The notes: generated from the sequence alone by a model not told the origin. Shown: positions 21,585 to 33,172, numbered from the stretch's first letter. The stretch: 64,000 nt of DNA from Aradus depressus (GCA_963662175.1 OY759215.1:14745079-14809078); one strand, 5' to 3'. A program made the numbers and translations.

Positions 21585-24215
21585 TAGGTAAAAGAAACTT
21601 GCATATAGGCTAATTAGTATGTAAAAGAAACTGACATATAGGGTAATCAGTATGAAAAAAAAACTTGCATATAGGCTAATTAGTATGTAAAAGAAACTGA
21701 CATATAGGGTAATCAGTATGAAAAAAAACTTGCATATAGGCTAATTAGTATGTAAAAGGAACTGACATATAGGGTAATCAGTATGAAAAAAAACTAGCAT
21801 ACAGGCTAATTAGTATGTAAAAGAAACTTGCATTTAGGGTAATCAGTATGTAAAAGAAACTTGCATGTAGGGTAATTAGTATGTAAAAGAAACTTGCATA
21901 TAGGCTAATTAGTATGTAAAAGAAACTGACATATAGGGTAATTAGTATGTAAAAGAAACTTGCATATAGGGTAATCAGTATGTAAAAGAAATTGCATGTA
22001 GGGTAATTAGTATGTAAAAGAAACTTGCATATAGGGTAATTAGTATGTAAAAGAAACTGACATATAGGGTAATCAGTATGGAAAAAAACTTGCATATAGG
22101 CTAATTAGTATGTAAAAGAAACTGACATATAGGGTAATCAGTATGAAAAAAAACTTGCATATAGGCTAATTAGTATGTAAAAGAAACTGACATATAGGGT
22201 AATCAGTATGAAAAAAAACTTGCATATAGGCTAATTAGTATGTAAAAGAAACTGACATATAGGGTAATCAGTATGAAAAAAAAATAGCATACAGGCTAAT
22301 TAGTATGTAAAAGAAACTTGCATTTAGGGTAATCAGTATGTAAAAGAAACTTGCATGTAGGGTAATTAGTATGTAAAAGAAACTTGCATATAGGCTAATT
22401 AGTATGTAAAAGAAACTGACATATAGGGTAATTAGTATGTAAAAGAAACTTGCATATAGGGTAATTAGTATGTGAAAGAAATTTGCATTTAGGGTAATCA
22501 GTATGTAAAAGAAACTTGCATTTAGGGTAATCAGTATTTAAAAGAAACTTGCATGTAGGGTAATTAGTATGTAAAAGAATCTTGCATATAGGCTAATTAG
22601 TATGAAAAAAAAAACTTGCATATAGGCTAATTAGTATGTAAAAGAAACTGACATATAGGGTAATCAGTATGAAAAAAAACTTGCATATAGGCTAATTAGT
22701 ATGTAAAAGAAACTGACATATAGGGTAATCAGTATGAAAAAAAAATAGCATACAGGCTAATTAGTATGTAAAAGAAACTTGCATTTAGGGTAATCAGTAT
22801 GTAAAAGAAACTTGCATGTAGGGTAATTAGTATGTAAAAGAAACTTGCATATAGGCTAATTAGTATGTAAAAGAAACTGACATATAGGGTAATTAGTATG
22901 TAAAAGAAACTTGCATATAGGGTAATTAGTATGTGAAAGAAATTTGCATTTAGGGTAATCAGTATGTAAAAGAAACTTGCATTTAGGGTAATCAGTATTT
23001 AAAAGAAACTTGCATGTAGGGTAATTAGTATGTAAAAGAATCTTGCATATAGGCTAATTAGTATGAAAAAAAAAACTTGCATATAGGCTAATTAGTATGT
23101 AAAAGAAACTTGCATATAGGCTAATTAGTATGAAAAAAACTTGCATATAGGCTAATTAGTATGTAAAAGAAATTGCATGTAGGGTAATTAGTATGTAAAA
23201 GAAACTTGCATATAGGGTAATTAGTATGTAAAAGAAACTGACATATAGGGTAATCAGTATGGAAAAAAACTTGCATATAGGCTAATTAGTATGTAAAAGA
23301 AACTGACATATAGGGTAATCAGTATGAAAAAAAACTTGCATATAGGCTAATTAGTATGTAAAAGAAACTGACATATAGGGTAATCAGTATGAAAAAAAAC
23401 TTGCATATAGGCTAATTAGTATGTAAAAGAAACTGACATATAGGGTAATCAGTATGAAAAAAAAATAGCATACAGGCTAATTAGTATGTAAAAGAAACTT
23501 GCATTTAGGGTAATCAGTATGTAAAAGAAACTTGCATGTAGGGTAATTAGTATGTAAAAGAAACTTGCATATAGGCTAATTAGTATGTAAAAGAAACTGA
23601 CATATAGGGTAATTAGTATGTAAAAGAAACTTGCATATAGGGTAATCAGTATGTAAAAGAAATTGCATGTAGGGTAATTAGTATGTAAAAGAAACTTGCA
23701 TATAGGGTAATTAGTATGTAAAAGAAATTTGCATTTAGGGTAATCAGTATGTAAAAGAAACTTGCATTTAGGGTAATCAGTATTTAAAAGAAACTTGCAT
23801 GTAGGGTAATTAGTATGTAAAAGAATCTTGCATATAGGCTAATTAGTATGAAAAAAAAACTTGCATATAGGCTAATTAGTATGTAAAAGAAACTTGCATA
23901 TAGGCTAATTAGTATGAAAAAAACTTGCATATAGGCTAATTAGTATGTAAAAGAAACTTGCATTTAGGGTAATTAGTATGTAAACGAAACTTGCATTTGG
24001 GTAATCAGTACGTAAAAGAACTTGCATACAGGCTAATAAGTATGTAAAAGAAACTTGCATAAAGGTAATCAGTATGAAAAAAAAAAACTTGCATACAGGG
24101 TAACTAGTATTAAAAGAAACTTGCATATAGGCTAATCAGTGTGTAAAATAAACTTGCATATAAGCTAATTAGTATGTAAAGAAACGAGCATAGAGGCTAA
24201 TTATTTGTAAAATAA
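21585..24215. repeat. Minisatellite, about 33-bp unit, about 78 copies
   Basis: Core unit CTTGCATATAGG, then S-TAATTAGTATG, then TAAAAGAAA. Variants alternate GCATATA/ACATATA, TAATTAG/TAATCAG and GTAAAAGAAA/GAAAAAAAA, and longer blocks repeat (the AATAGCATACAGG variant at about 22283, 22741 and 23461), giving a higher-order structure. Because 33 is divisible by 3, long frames open by chance; they are not genes. Confidence 0.97.
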
Positions 24216-24218
24216 ACT

Positions 24219-24385
24219 ATACCTTTCGGTGAAAACCGTCGTCACTGGCTGCTGGTCGAGTACTGTGGGCGAGCGCTTTCGATTTGAAGACATCATCTTA
24301 AAACCACAAGCGAGGTCTTCCCATCGAAAGCGCTTGCCCACACTACTCGACCAGCAGCCAGTGACGACGGTTTCCACCGAAAGAT
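24219..24385. mobile_element. Palindromic MITE with arms of about 70 bp
   Basis: TTTCGGTG.AAACCGTCGTC, GTGGGCGAGCGCTTTCGAT and more on the left are mirrored on the right, leaving a loop of about 25 bp. TA flanks both ends. It sits exactly where the minisatellite stops. Confidence 0.9.
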
Positions 24386-24448
24386 ATGACAACAGTAATA
24401 TATTTACTCGCAGAACGAACCTCTTTCTGATAAACCTCTTAGATTATA

Positions 24449-24972
24449 TCATATATATAAAGCTGAAAATGTCTGTGCGTTGTACCGCTATAACTCACGA
24501 ACGGCTTGATGGATTTGATTAATTTTTTTTTAAATTTGTTCGTCATCGTCTGTGGAAGGGTATAGGCGTATTAGTACCTCAATATCTGGTCCATCCCAGC
24601 ATCCACCCACGCAATCTTTGTAACTCAAAAACCACTGCGATGATTAATGAGGAATCTTTTTGAATAGATAAGTTTTATCTACCGGAAGGTTAAGGTATAT
24701 TTTTTAATCAACCCCTGATCCATCCCAGCATCCACTCCCGCAATATTTGTAACTCGAAAACCATTGCAACGATTAATGAGAAATCTTTTTGAATCAATTA
24801 GTTTTAGCTCCAAAGCTAGCGTTACTACAGTTGAAGGACTATAAGCCTTATTCCGTATGAATAATTGAAAATTATAACATCATGAATGTACTGTCGAGGA
24901 ACTGAATAGCCTTATAGGAGATATTGGGAGAAAAGTCAAAGTTCCCCGGGCAACGCCGGGTATTACTGCTAG
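24449..24972 (+). mobile_element. Nonautonomous Helitron, 524 bp
   Basis: Begins TC (TCATATATATAAAGCTG), ends CTAG followed by T, with a hairpin CCCGG-GCAACG-CCGGG about 10 bp before the end: the three Helitron signatures. An inner block (CCATCCCAGCATCCACYC...AATCTTTTTGAAT) is directly duplicated. It has no Rep/helicase frame and must be mobilised in trans. Confidence 0.92.
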
Positions 24973-25044
24973 TAATCCATAAAACAGCTGACTGACTTAT
25001 ACTCTGAATGTCCACTGAATAATATTCTTATAAATTATAAAAAA

Positions 25045-25075
25045 AAAAGTTGCACACAAGCTAATCAGTATGTGA
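25045..25075 (+). repeat. Stray minisatellite unit
   Basis: AAAAAGTTGCACACAAGCTAATCAGTATG-like sequence matches one unit of the 21585-24215 array, but lies beyond the MITE and Helitron. Confidence 0.7.
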
Positions 25076-25945
25076 TTATAGTCAAAGAGGGTGTTGGAGT
25101 TAAGTTTTAAGTATATTATCAATTGGGTAAACTGGAGGGGCCCAGCGGAGCTGTAGATTACCATTAAGATAGAGAAGCGGAGAGGTAAACTTGGGCAGAA
25201 GGTTCAAGATGGTACACCAGTCTCACTTTTGCCCATTAACCTTAATCCGCTACTTCCCAAACGGGATTTGAACTAGTGATAACCATAATTCTAAAGATAA
25301 TTACAATATTCAGACAGAGTGTTTCAATTGAAATTATGTTACCAACATATCACTTTCTTCATTTCATTGTCAACTTTTGCCTCTTTGTAAGAGACAAATT
25401 TTTAGCTAACTGTCACGTGTCCTCCTCATACAAAAATATGAAGGGATGAGTATTATGTAAATCAGAGTTTAGCGAACCTCTCCCTCGTCCACCCCCCCAG
25501 GGGAGCTTAAAAAAAACAAAAAAAACTTGCCATCATCCCCTCTCATAAAATGTTTACTCTTATCTCCTGAGAGAGGGGGTCAGAAACTTTTTTTTAAATC
25601 AAATATTGAGTAGGTAACACATCGTATAAAAGGTCTTGACAACAGCAGCTCAAAAATATAATAGATAATATATAATGTATTAAATCCTCAGCAAAACGAT
25701 GTGTAGGGGAAATTATGTATTCAGACAGAAACTGTATGCGTCCATGATATGAAAAAAACTATCTATATGTGTTTCAAATTGAGGAGGGGGGAATGATTTG
25801 AAACTGCCAAGATAGACTTGGCTAACTTTTATTATGCTCGGTTCATATTTAATAGGTTTATATTGTGATATGTTTAATTAGGTTAATATTGAGATTAATT
25901 ATTTTTAATTTTTTCTGACTTATTTTTTAGTATAGTATGTTAGCC
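25076..25945. other. No gene seen
   Basis: Mixed sequence without recognised features. Confidence 0.6.
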
Positions 25946-26031
25946 CCCCCCCCCCCCCCCCCCTCCTGTTCTGTCACCCTCCCTCACCCTTCCCCTCCTA
26001 CCCCTCCACGCCCCCCCCCCCCCTCCCCGTC
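25946..26031. repeat. C-rich tract
   Basis: Two C runs (about 20 and 14) joined by CCCTCC-type repeats. The complementary strand can form G-quadruplex; it may be an expansion of the pyrimidine arm seen in element E. Confidence 0.9.
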
Positions 26032-26285
26032 ATTAGTCTGTATCTGTCTGTACACTTGAGAATGCTCTAACGAGTGAAATATATTGTGTTCATATAAATA
26101 AAGTGGGATTTTTTGACTTGTTTTTAAGTTTTTTATTTATTAGTAAAGATAAATATATTAAATTGTAAAAAGTTAATATATTTATCTTTGTTGCCTTTAC
26201 ATTATATTAAGGATGGTTTCTTTTGTAGACTGCCTGATGATGAGGGAAACCTCGAAAGCCGGCTAGCTACTTCTAATAAAAATCT
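26032..26285 (+). mobile_element. Element F copy with two hammerhead-like motifs
   Basis: 26036-26145 matches the interior and one arm of the 12104 element. Motif 1: ACTTGAGAATGCTC...GTGAAATATATTG. Motif 2 at 26232: CTGATGATGAGGGAAACCTC followed by GAAAGCC. A perfect AAAGATAAATATATT inverted repeat lies between (about 26146-26191). Such motifs are typical of Penelope-derived sequence. Activity is not implied. Confidence 0.55.
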
Positions 26286-26382
26286 GTGAGAGGTCATACT
26301 ACATTTTATTTGACAACCTGTGAAATAATCACTTCTCACTACATCAGCCATCTTTATATTAACATTTCAAATTATATATATA

Positions 26383-26906
26383 CTAGCAGTAATACCCGGC
26401 GTTGCCCGGGGAACTTTGACTTTTCTCCCAATATCTCCTATAAGGCTATTCAGTTCCTCGACAGTACATTCATGATGTTATAATTTTCAATTATTCATAC
26501 GGAATAAGGCTTATAGTCCTTCAACTGTAGTAACGCTAGCTTTGGAGCTAAAACTAATTTATTCAAAAAGATTTCTCATTAATCGTTGCAATGGTTTTCG
26601 AGTTACAAAGATTGCGTGAGTGGATGCTGGGATGGACCAGGGGTTGATTAAAAAATAGACCTTAACCTTCCGGTAGATAAAACTTATCTATTCAAAAAGA
26701 TTCCTCATTAATCATTGCAGTGGTTTTTGAGTTACAAAGATTGCGTGGGTGGATGCTGGGATGGACCAGATATTGAGGTACTAATACGCGTATAACCTTC
26801 CACAGACGATGACGAACAAATTTAAAAAAAAATGAATCAAATCCATCAAGCCGTTCGTGAGTTATAGCGGTACAACGCACAGACATTTTCAGCTTTATAT
26901 ATATGA
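26383..26906 (-). mobile_element. Nonautonomous Helitron, inverted twin
   Basis: Also 524 bp, roughly 97% identical by eye to the copy at 24449, and in opposite orientation: CTAG end at 26383, TC start at 26906. The 65-codon minus frame inside it is fortuitous. Confidence 0.92.
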
Positions 26907-26930
26907 TAATATATTTATATATTATTAAGA

Positions 26931-27274
26931 GGGCGCCGGTAGCTCAGTGGTATGCGTGCTTGCCTTCTGAGCTCAAGAACGTGGGTTCGAAACCCGACCG
27001 AGGCCCTTAGTTTATTTTATCTGGAAGGTAAAATAAGCTTAAGCACGCCGTCCTTCGGATGGGACGTTAAGCGATGGTCCCGAGCCTGTACGATGTCAGG
27101 TACTCGTTAAAGACCCCTGCCCTAAGTGAATAAAAATTTAGGGTAGGCAAAATTTAGGACTCCCATAGTAAAGTCGGGCTCATGTCCACCAGATTGACGA
27201 AAGAGCGCTCTGGTAGTAGGCGATATGACCTCGTTGTTAAAGCCCGGGCATGAGTCATAAAACCTAACCTAACC
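26931..27274 (+). mobile_element. SINE-A, full length, with 16-bp target duplication
   Basis: TATTTATATATTATTA occurs at 26912-26927 and 27275-27290. Complete head, body and three AACCT units. One of the youngest-looking copies. Confidence 0.95.
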
Positions 27275-27316
27275 TATTTATATATTATTATATGTATTTA
27301 TATTCATAACCATATA

Positions 27317-27545
27317 AGGATGGCACCTATTAATTTCCCGCGAAATCGGTCGAAGAGAAGGGGGGACTGGAGAAGAGGAGTTCGATTTAAATAAATAACT
27401 GCCAATGTAATGAATGTATCAACACAAAATTTAGTGTGAATATTCAAAAACTAATACGTAATCGATATATCGAGTTTTAGCCCAATGGGTCGACTGGCTT
27501 TGGAGGGAGAGCAACAACACAGCTGCTGATTCACCGACTTTTTTT
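27317..27545 (-). repeat. HR1, distal half
   Basis: AAATCGGTCGAAG, G-rich run, AATAACTGCCAATGTAATG, GTCGACTGGCTTTGGAGGG and the distal hairpin remnant GATTCACCGAC-T8. Confidence 0.88.
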
Positions 27546-28109
27546 TGTTGTAATTTTTGAACTCAGTGTTTAGTTAACGTGTACATGAAACAGGAAAGCT
27601 TACAAGAATTTCTGAAATGATAAAGGAAACTTTCGAGGTATGTCAAAATTCCAAGACTACTTTCCATAAAATACGACCACAAAGAAATTTCCAGATGTGG
27701 TCTGAGGTCTCTTCTCTCGCCTCTCCAAAAATTAATTCCCTTTTCCAGCTAACAAGGATTATGGGAGTTAGAAAGAGGAGCCTCTCTGGTCTCTCTTCAC
27801 AGTGCCGGGCCCCAGTGAGTATCTCCATTGGATTAGCTCTCAGCGTTAGACAACAATGTTATTTCAGGGGCTAACAAAGGACAACGGGTTAACGTAATAT
27901 TCTTTCTACGAGATAATTCTCTTTTTCAACACGCCCTGCCCTTTTATTCTACAAATACTAACATTCACTCACAAAACCCTACTTAATGCCTCAAAATTCA
28001 CTCTAGTCTAGTTAAATTACTCCACCAAAATGAATCTAAACATCCCACAGAGGAAAAGGAAAACGGGAAAAAGTTATCAAAAATACTGTTATTGCTTTTT
28101 GAGAAAAAA
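27546..28109. other. No supported gene
   Basis: The overlapping frames at 27617-27874 (+) and 27643-27828 (-) contradict each other; neither is recognised. Confidence 0.45.
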
Positions 28110-28720
28110 GTGTATATACTAACCGAGAGTCCAGCGATGAAATACCATGGCATGCGGATCGCACAGGGCCTGAATTTGACGCCCCCCATTTTCGTCATTA
28201 AGGAAAGAAAAACAGCCACTTTCAACGCCCTGAGCCGCCTAGCCCTGGACCATTTCGCCTGTAGGACCATCTGCACTGGAGTATTATGCTGTAGCAAGGT
28301 ACGTACTTGTCCGTTGGTGGCATCGCTCCACGAAACGGCAGCTCACGAACTGTCTCTATGGCTGCGCTAAAGGTGTTGTTGGGAGCCCTCCCCTTAGACT
28401 TGGATGGGGCTATAGCCTCGTACTTCTCGGAGCTGATATTGAGGAGTACTTATGGTTAGCAACGGAAGGAGAGATGCACCGACAGTCTAGCCAGAGCGTT
28501 GCAAGGACAATGTCCAGGAATGGATAGTGGAGAAATGGTAACAACGGTGGTCAAGATCTTCGGATGGCCGAACGACTTATGCATACTTCAAGCTTTTCTT
28601 CTTTAAGAGGAAGAACAACCAAGTCATCAAATGTCCGCTGGATGAACAGGTCAGAGGAGTTAATTGGCGAGACAAGATCGGATCGTAGCTGGAGCTGGAT
28701 CAACGGCAACTGATGATGGA
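28110..28720 (+). pseudogene. LINE ORF2 C-terminal region (R1/I-like)
   Basis: A broken frame reads RTVSMAALKVLLGALPLDLD then, after stops, QRWSRSSDGRTTYAYF. In R1/I-type LINEs the stretches RTVSTxALQVLxGxLPLDL and QRWxxSxxGRxT follow reverse transcriptase. Several stops make it dead. Clade inferred. The 92-codon frame at 28092-28370 only partly follows it. Confidence 0.6.
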
Positions 28721-30065
28721 GAACTGCTAGCCGGTTTTGAGACGATTTGTTGGCTCCTGGTGGTAGAAGAACCAGTGGTAGCCCCTCATATTATGAGGCT
28801 ATGACTGGCGAGGGGCGACCACCATATTATGTCTACCTGACCTCGAGCTCCCTCTACGCATGACAGAGGAGAAATTCAAAGATACTTTAAAAAATATATA
28901 TACATATAATGTACTAAAATGTTTTTTGGGTATAAGCCGTCGATACATCTTTATCGACAACTTGTGACTAATGATTTGAACTTGTGACTAATGATTTGAA
29001 CTTGTGACAGACAGACATTAATACATAAAATAACTTTATATAATAATTACCTATGCAATACAATGATTTTTTGTTGGTTGTCCAACACAGCTTTAGTCCA
29101 TTTTCGAATTTATTTGAATCCTAAAAACGAAAAATCTCGACTGAACAACCTAACCAGAGTACCCTCCGTGGACCACTGAGTTAGTGCTAAAACAACAGAG
29201 ATACAAAGAGATTAATGTGTTAACTAATAAATTTAATTCCTCCAACGGACTGTCACATATTTCCGGTTATAAATTTAACTATTTACCCAAACTTGCCGTC
29301 CGTTCTATTAATATTTATTAGGTTCCACTTAATTATATCTCTAAATTATTAAGTATAATAATAATTATAAACAAGAAAAATTATTGTTATAGCCAAGTAA
29401 ACGTATGAAATAATATGGAAAACAATATCGTTTGATTATATAATTTATAAGATATTTTGATGTATAAAAATGTATGACGGAAATAAATGCAATAAATGGA
29501 AGTGCACGCTAATAACCCTCCTTGTCGTCTGCCGAGGAGGTGGCCTCGGGATCTCCTCAAAAACATGACAGTGAGCAGTCTAGGAAGTGTCAGCACTGAG
29601 CTGGCTTTCCTAATAGGTAAAGGGACGGATACTGGATGGGCTGGTGCGTGCGCCTAGGGACCTAAGCATCCAATGCTCTGCCCTGGAAGCTTTTGTCTTT
29701 CTCCTTACCTTGCCGTCTAGTCTGAAGTTATCAAGTACTTCACGAAGGATCAAGTCTCATCATTTTCCTTACCAAGTACTCCCATGGTAGTCCAGTGGGT
29801 CCAGAGAAGACTATACTGAGGAGATTCGCAACAGGATCCCAAAGGTGTTGCACATCAAATTTGCCTATTTTCGTGGCAGGAGGTATGAAGTAATAATGAC
29901 ATCAACGAAGAAACCTTGCTGGCAATAATTATACTGAATAAAGACTTCCGCTGACTAGTTCATTTTGAAAGAGGGATTAGACCTTCAGAAAGCCTCTCTC
30001 TTTTCGGCTTGGGACAAACGATAAAGCTCTCTGACGAAGATTTCTAATTGGAAAGTCAAATTTTC
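28721..30065. other. No gene; small tandem repeat
   Basis: 28963-29006 carries AACTTGTGACTAATGATTTG about 2.3 times. 29655-29700 matches 7290-7345. No recognised gene. Confidence 0.55.
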
Positions 30066-30408
30066 CTGGGGGTTGTAGAACTATCCAGTACCTAAAGTAG
30101 AGTTTTCCAATTTGGGAGCTACGCAATAAAAATAGAGACAGTACATGATAAGATATATGCTTAGATAGAGGTAGGGAGGGACAAAGTTGAAATTGAGAAC
30201 GAGATTGCATATATAGAGCAAAGTATTGAATAGTGGACAGAATGGCCGAAATTTTAAAGGCATAATTAAAGAACATGCGACTAAATAAGGAACCGAGTCA
30301 ACTTTCGCGACTCACATTATCAAAAATACCCCAACACTTTTGGCGCAATCGATCTTCTTGGGGGTTGTAGAACTTTCCAATACCTACAGTAGAGCTTTCC
30401 AATTCGGA
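30066..30408 (+). repeat. Direct repeat of about 52 bp, 292 bp apart
   Basis: CTGGGGGTTGTAGAACT.TCC, then A.TACCTA.AGTAGAG.TTTCC, occurs at 30066-30118 and 30358-30408. It looks like an internal duplication within an unknown element. Confidence 0.85.
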
Positions 30409-30734
30409 CGTTGGTAATGGAGGCATAGACAGTTCACAGTTAGGATATAGAGATAAAGCAATGATTCTGTTCCATGGCAAGGCATGCTGATTACAGAGGG
30501 AACGAGCGTTGTCGTGTTTATACCGATCAATGAGACAAACCTGGAGTTATTTGAGCATGAAAATGAAATGAGTTCATAAGACTACTTAACAAAGAACAAT
30601 GCGGCATCAAATTACTGATTCTGTCTGTTAGGTTTGAAGTTGTGAACACATGAGATCTCTACAACAGTAAAAATGTCAAAGACTATGTATAACTTTAGTG
30701 CAGGAAAGTTGAAGAAAGCTTTTGGAAATATTGA
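30409..30734. other. No gene seen
   Basis: Nothing recognised. Confidence 0.6.
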
Positions 30735-31032
30735 GATGGCGTCGGAAGCTCGAAGTTAGCGTTTTTGCTTACTGACCTCAAGATCTCGGGTTCGAAACCC
30801 GGCCGAAGCACTCAGGTGTTTTACCTGGGATGTAAAAAATTTACGGGACTTTAAGCGATTGTCCCGAGCATGTACGATGTCAAGTTCTCCTTCCTACCTT
30901 GGTTGAATAAACCTAAGTAGGCAAATTTTAGGACTCCCACAATAGGGTCGGGGTCATGACCACCAGAGGTATGGAAAGAGCGCTCTGGTAGTAGGCGATA
31001 TGACCTGTAGTTAAAGCTCGGGTATGAGTCAC
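30735..31032 (+). mobile_element. SINE-A, old
   Basis: Box B GGTTCGAAACCC and the AGAGCGCTCTGGTAGTAGGC block persist; head eroded, no tail. Confidence 0.88.
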
Positions 31033-31139
31033 ACATTGGAAATATTAACAAAAACTGAGTGCACTAAAAGCCCGTTTATCATCGATGTTCGATGTTTTTG
31101 CCGATTGATGGTTCTGCATCGATGTTTTTCGGTTATAGC

Positions 31140-31350
31140 GTTACTTTCTTTATATCGGCAGTTATTATAGTTTTTCTTTTAAGCCCGATAATTATTAATA
31201 TTTGATCGATTTGGCAGAAAATCAATAGAAGGTTTATCGTATTCACAGACAAATAAAGATTTTTTTTTACATTTATAGTATCAGGGGTCGGAAAACATGA
31301 AATTCCGTTAAAAACTCAATATTACATAACTTTGTATAGCTGAGGATGTA
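31140..31350 (+). repeat. HR1, terminal half
   Basis: TATCGGCAGTTATTATAG through GGTCGGAAAACATGAAATTCC to TTTGTATAGCTGAGGATG; deletion-shortened terminal hairpin. Confidence 0.85.
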
Positions 31351-31586
31351 AAATGGAGGAGTGGGTAGAGGCTGAACTACTCTCTATCTACTTGACTTGT
31401 CAAATCAACTTGCCCGTATTATAAAGCGAGTAGAGTACACAAGGCAAGTAGTAACTTGTAGTAATTAACATGCTCACTTGACTGGCCTCATGTAAACGAG
31501 CCTTAGGGGTGAACATGAAGGGTGCCAGGTTTGAGGGTCAACACGTCGAACCTATAATGTTCAGTAGTCTTTATGTATTACTTTCT

Positions 31587-32030
31587 TATACTAATAGTAT
31601 AGGGAAATATTGTAATCATAGGAAAATCCGAGATCGAGGTTTTAACAGATTTCTACGTTTCAACATCCCCTGAATACGCTTTGACCATTTTCGTGATAAT
31701 GTCTATCTGTGTGTGTGTGTGTGTGTATGTATTGCAAAGTTGTGCGCGCTCTATCGTAAAAAAGATTGTAGTTATGAACTTGAAATTTGGAATGAAGGAG
31801 TCACATGTGCAAACTTAGATCTGATTAGATTTTGACCGAAATCGGAGGAAAATTGAGAATACTTTACTCTGGGGCCTAAGTACATTTTACAAGATAACGC
31901 TTTGTGACCTAATCAAAAAATATTTTCTAGGAAATATGATTTTTCACAGGCATCGTTTCGAGACATGATGCCGAAAATCGTAAAATTTCCAATCAGTAAT
32001 AAGTCATCAGATTTGATTTATAGCGCCTAA
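31587..32030 (-). repeat. HR2, long copy
   Basis: Starts TATACTAATAGTATAGGG (a TATACT/AGTATA hairpin), continues with TTGTAATCATAGGAAAATCC and GAGATCGAGGTTTT, then a TG run, TTGAAATTTGGAATGAAGG and GATCTGATTAGATTTTGACC. The order parallels HR1 but the sequence has diverged. Confidence 0.8.
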
Positions 32031-32176
32031 AACAATTAAAAATAAATGGCCGTAGGAGATATTTGAAAATAATGTTTACAATGTATCACATGACAACGAA
32101 TTATAAAATATTTTTTTATTATTGGTAGTTTTTATGAAAAAATTATAAAAAAGAAGAGTAAGAAAATAATATAATA

Positions 32177-32356
32177 TATGATATAGCCATTACGGGACTT
32201 TCTTATACGAACCACGCTTACAGATCACTCTCTCCCCCTCCCTTTCATATAGCCAGTAATGCCAGCATGAAATGATTTAAAGAGGGGGGAGGGGGAGAGA
32301 GAGTGATCTGTAAGCGTGGTTGGTATAAGAATGTCCGGTAATGGCCACATCACATA
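32177..32356. mobile_element. Foldback element E, short form
   Basis: Arms of about 70 bp: AGCCATTACGGGACTTTCTT...CACGCTTACAGATCACTCTC against GAGAGTGATCTGTAAGCGTG...GTCCGGTAATGGCC, with a small loop. It has the same arms as 11973-12452 but without the inserted element. Confidence 0.92.
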
Positions 32357-33049
32357 TTTTTTTAATTCACTCTTTCAAAAAATGAATTTAAGAATGAGAA
32401 AGTTGCATAACAAAAGAAGAAGAATGGCCTTAGTCTCCAGAACGTGGAGTCGATGTCTTTTGTATGAATATAAAGCAAAACAAACTGTTTGCTAAGAGAC
32501 CAGAACAACAGGCCCAACCTCTTTGATAAATTTCCCCAAAGGGAAAATGTTTGGAGAAAAGGGAAATTTCGTGAAAGAGAGAGAGACGGTAACCTGCTAT
32601 CAGGGGACTCAGAACCTACAATAGATGTTGAAAATTTTAATTAACCGAGCCAAGCGTGGTCTTCATGTTGACTGGAGTGGCTTCAAGTTGGTTTGCGTGT
32701 CGCATCCCAAATAAGGCTTCTAAAAAAAATTGCATAAATGTATATTGAGCACATGGATAGCAGCCCTATTGTTCTACGTAAAAATCTATACATACTGACG
32801 CTGCAAAGAGCGAAGATTGACTGAAAGCATGACCTGGGAGTTTACAAACCGGAAAATGCACAGAAGGGTCACGAAGATTCGTATTTACATTGCCTTCGTT
32901 TAGTTGAGGCACGCAGTCTGTATTGTTAACTGAAATTTGCTGTTCCCTTCGCTCTTTACTTTGTTCGTAGCCTGGCGATTATGAAAATGTAGACTCGTCC
33001 ATTCTACTTGAATCAACGTTAAGCTGGAATAATACCCGGTAAAACTCGG
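32357..33049. other. No gene seen
   Basis: Nothing recognised. Confidence 0.6.
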
Positions 33050-33172
33050 CAAGGACAACACTAATCAATTTTCCGCGAAATCGGCTGAAGGGAAGATGGG
33101 ATCAGAGGAGGGAAGTTCAAGTCAAAAACAGTAATAACTGTCGATGTAATGCATGTATCGACACAAAATCAC
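33050..33172 (-). repeat. HR1 fragment
   Basis: AAATCGGCTGAAGGGAAG, AATAACTGTCGATGTAATG and TGTATCGACACAAAAT in minus order. Confidence 0.82.

Noticed and set aside
21778..24126. Minus-strand frames with repeated YASFFYILITL-like peptides
   Set aside because: They arise because the 33-bp satellite unit is 11 codons; no start context, no domain, and homopolymer-driven hydrophobic composition.
27261..27275. Internal telomere tract
   Set aside because: Only three AACCT units, always at a SINE-A 3' end; it is the element's tail.
27735..27812. Plus-strand exon between CCCTTTTCCAG and CCA|GTGAGT
   Set aside because: Open frame only 22 codons, opposed by another open frame on the minus strand; no recognisable peptide.
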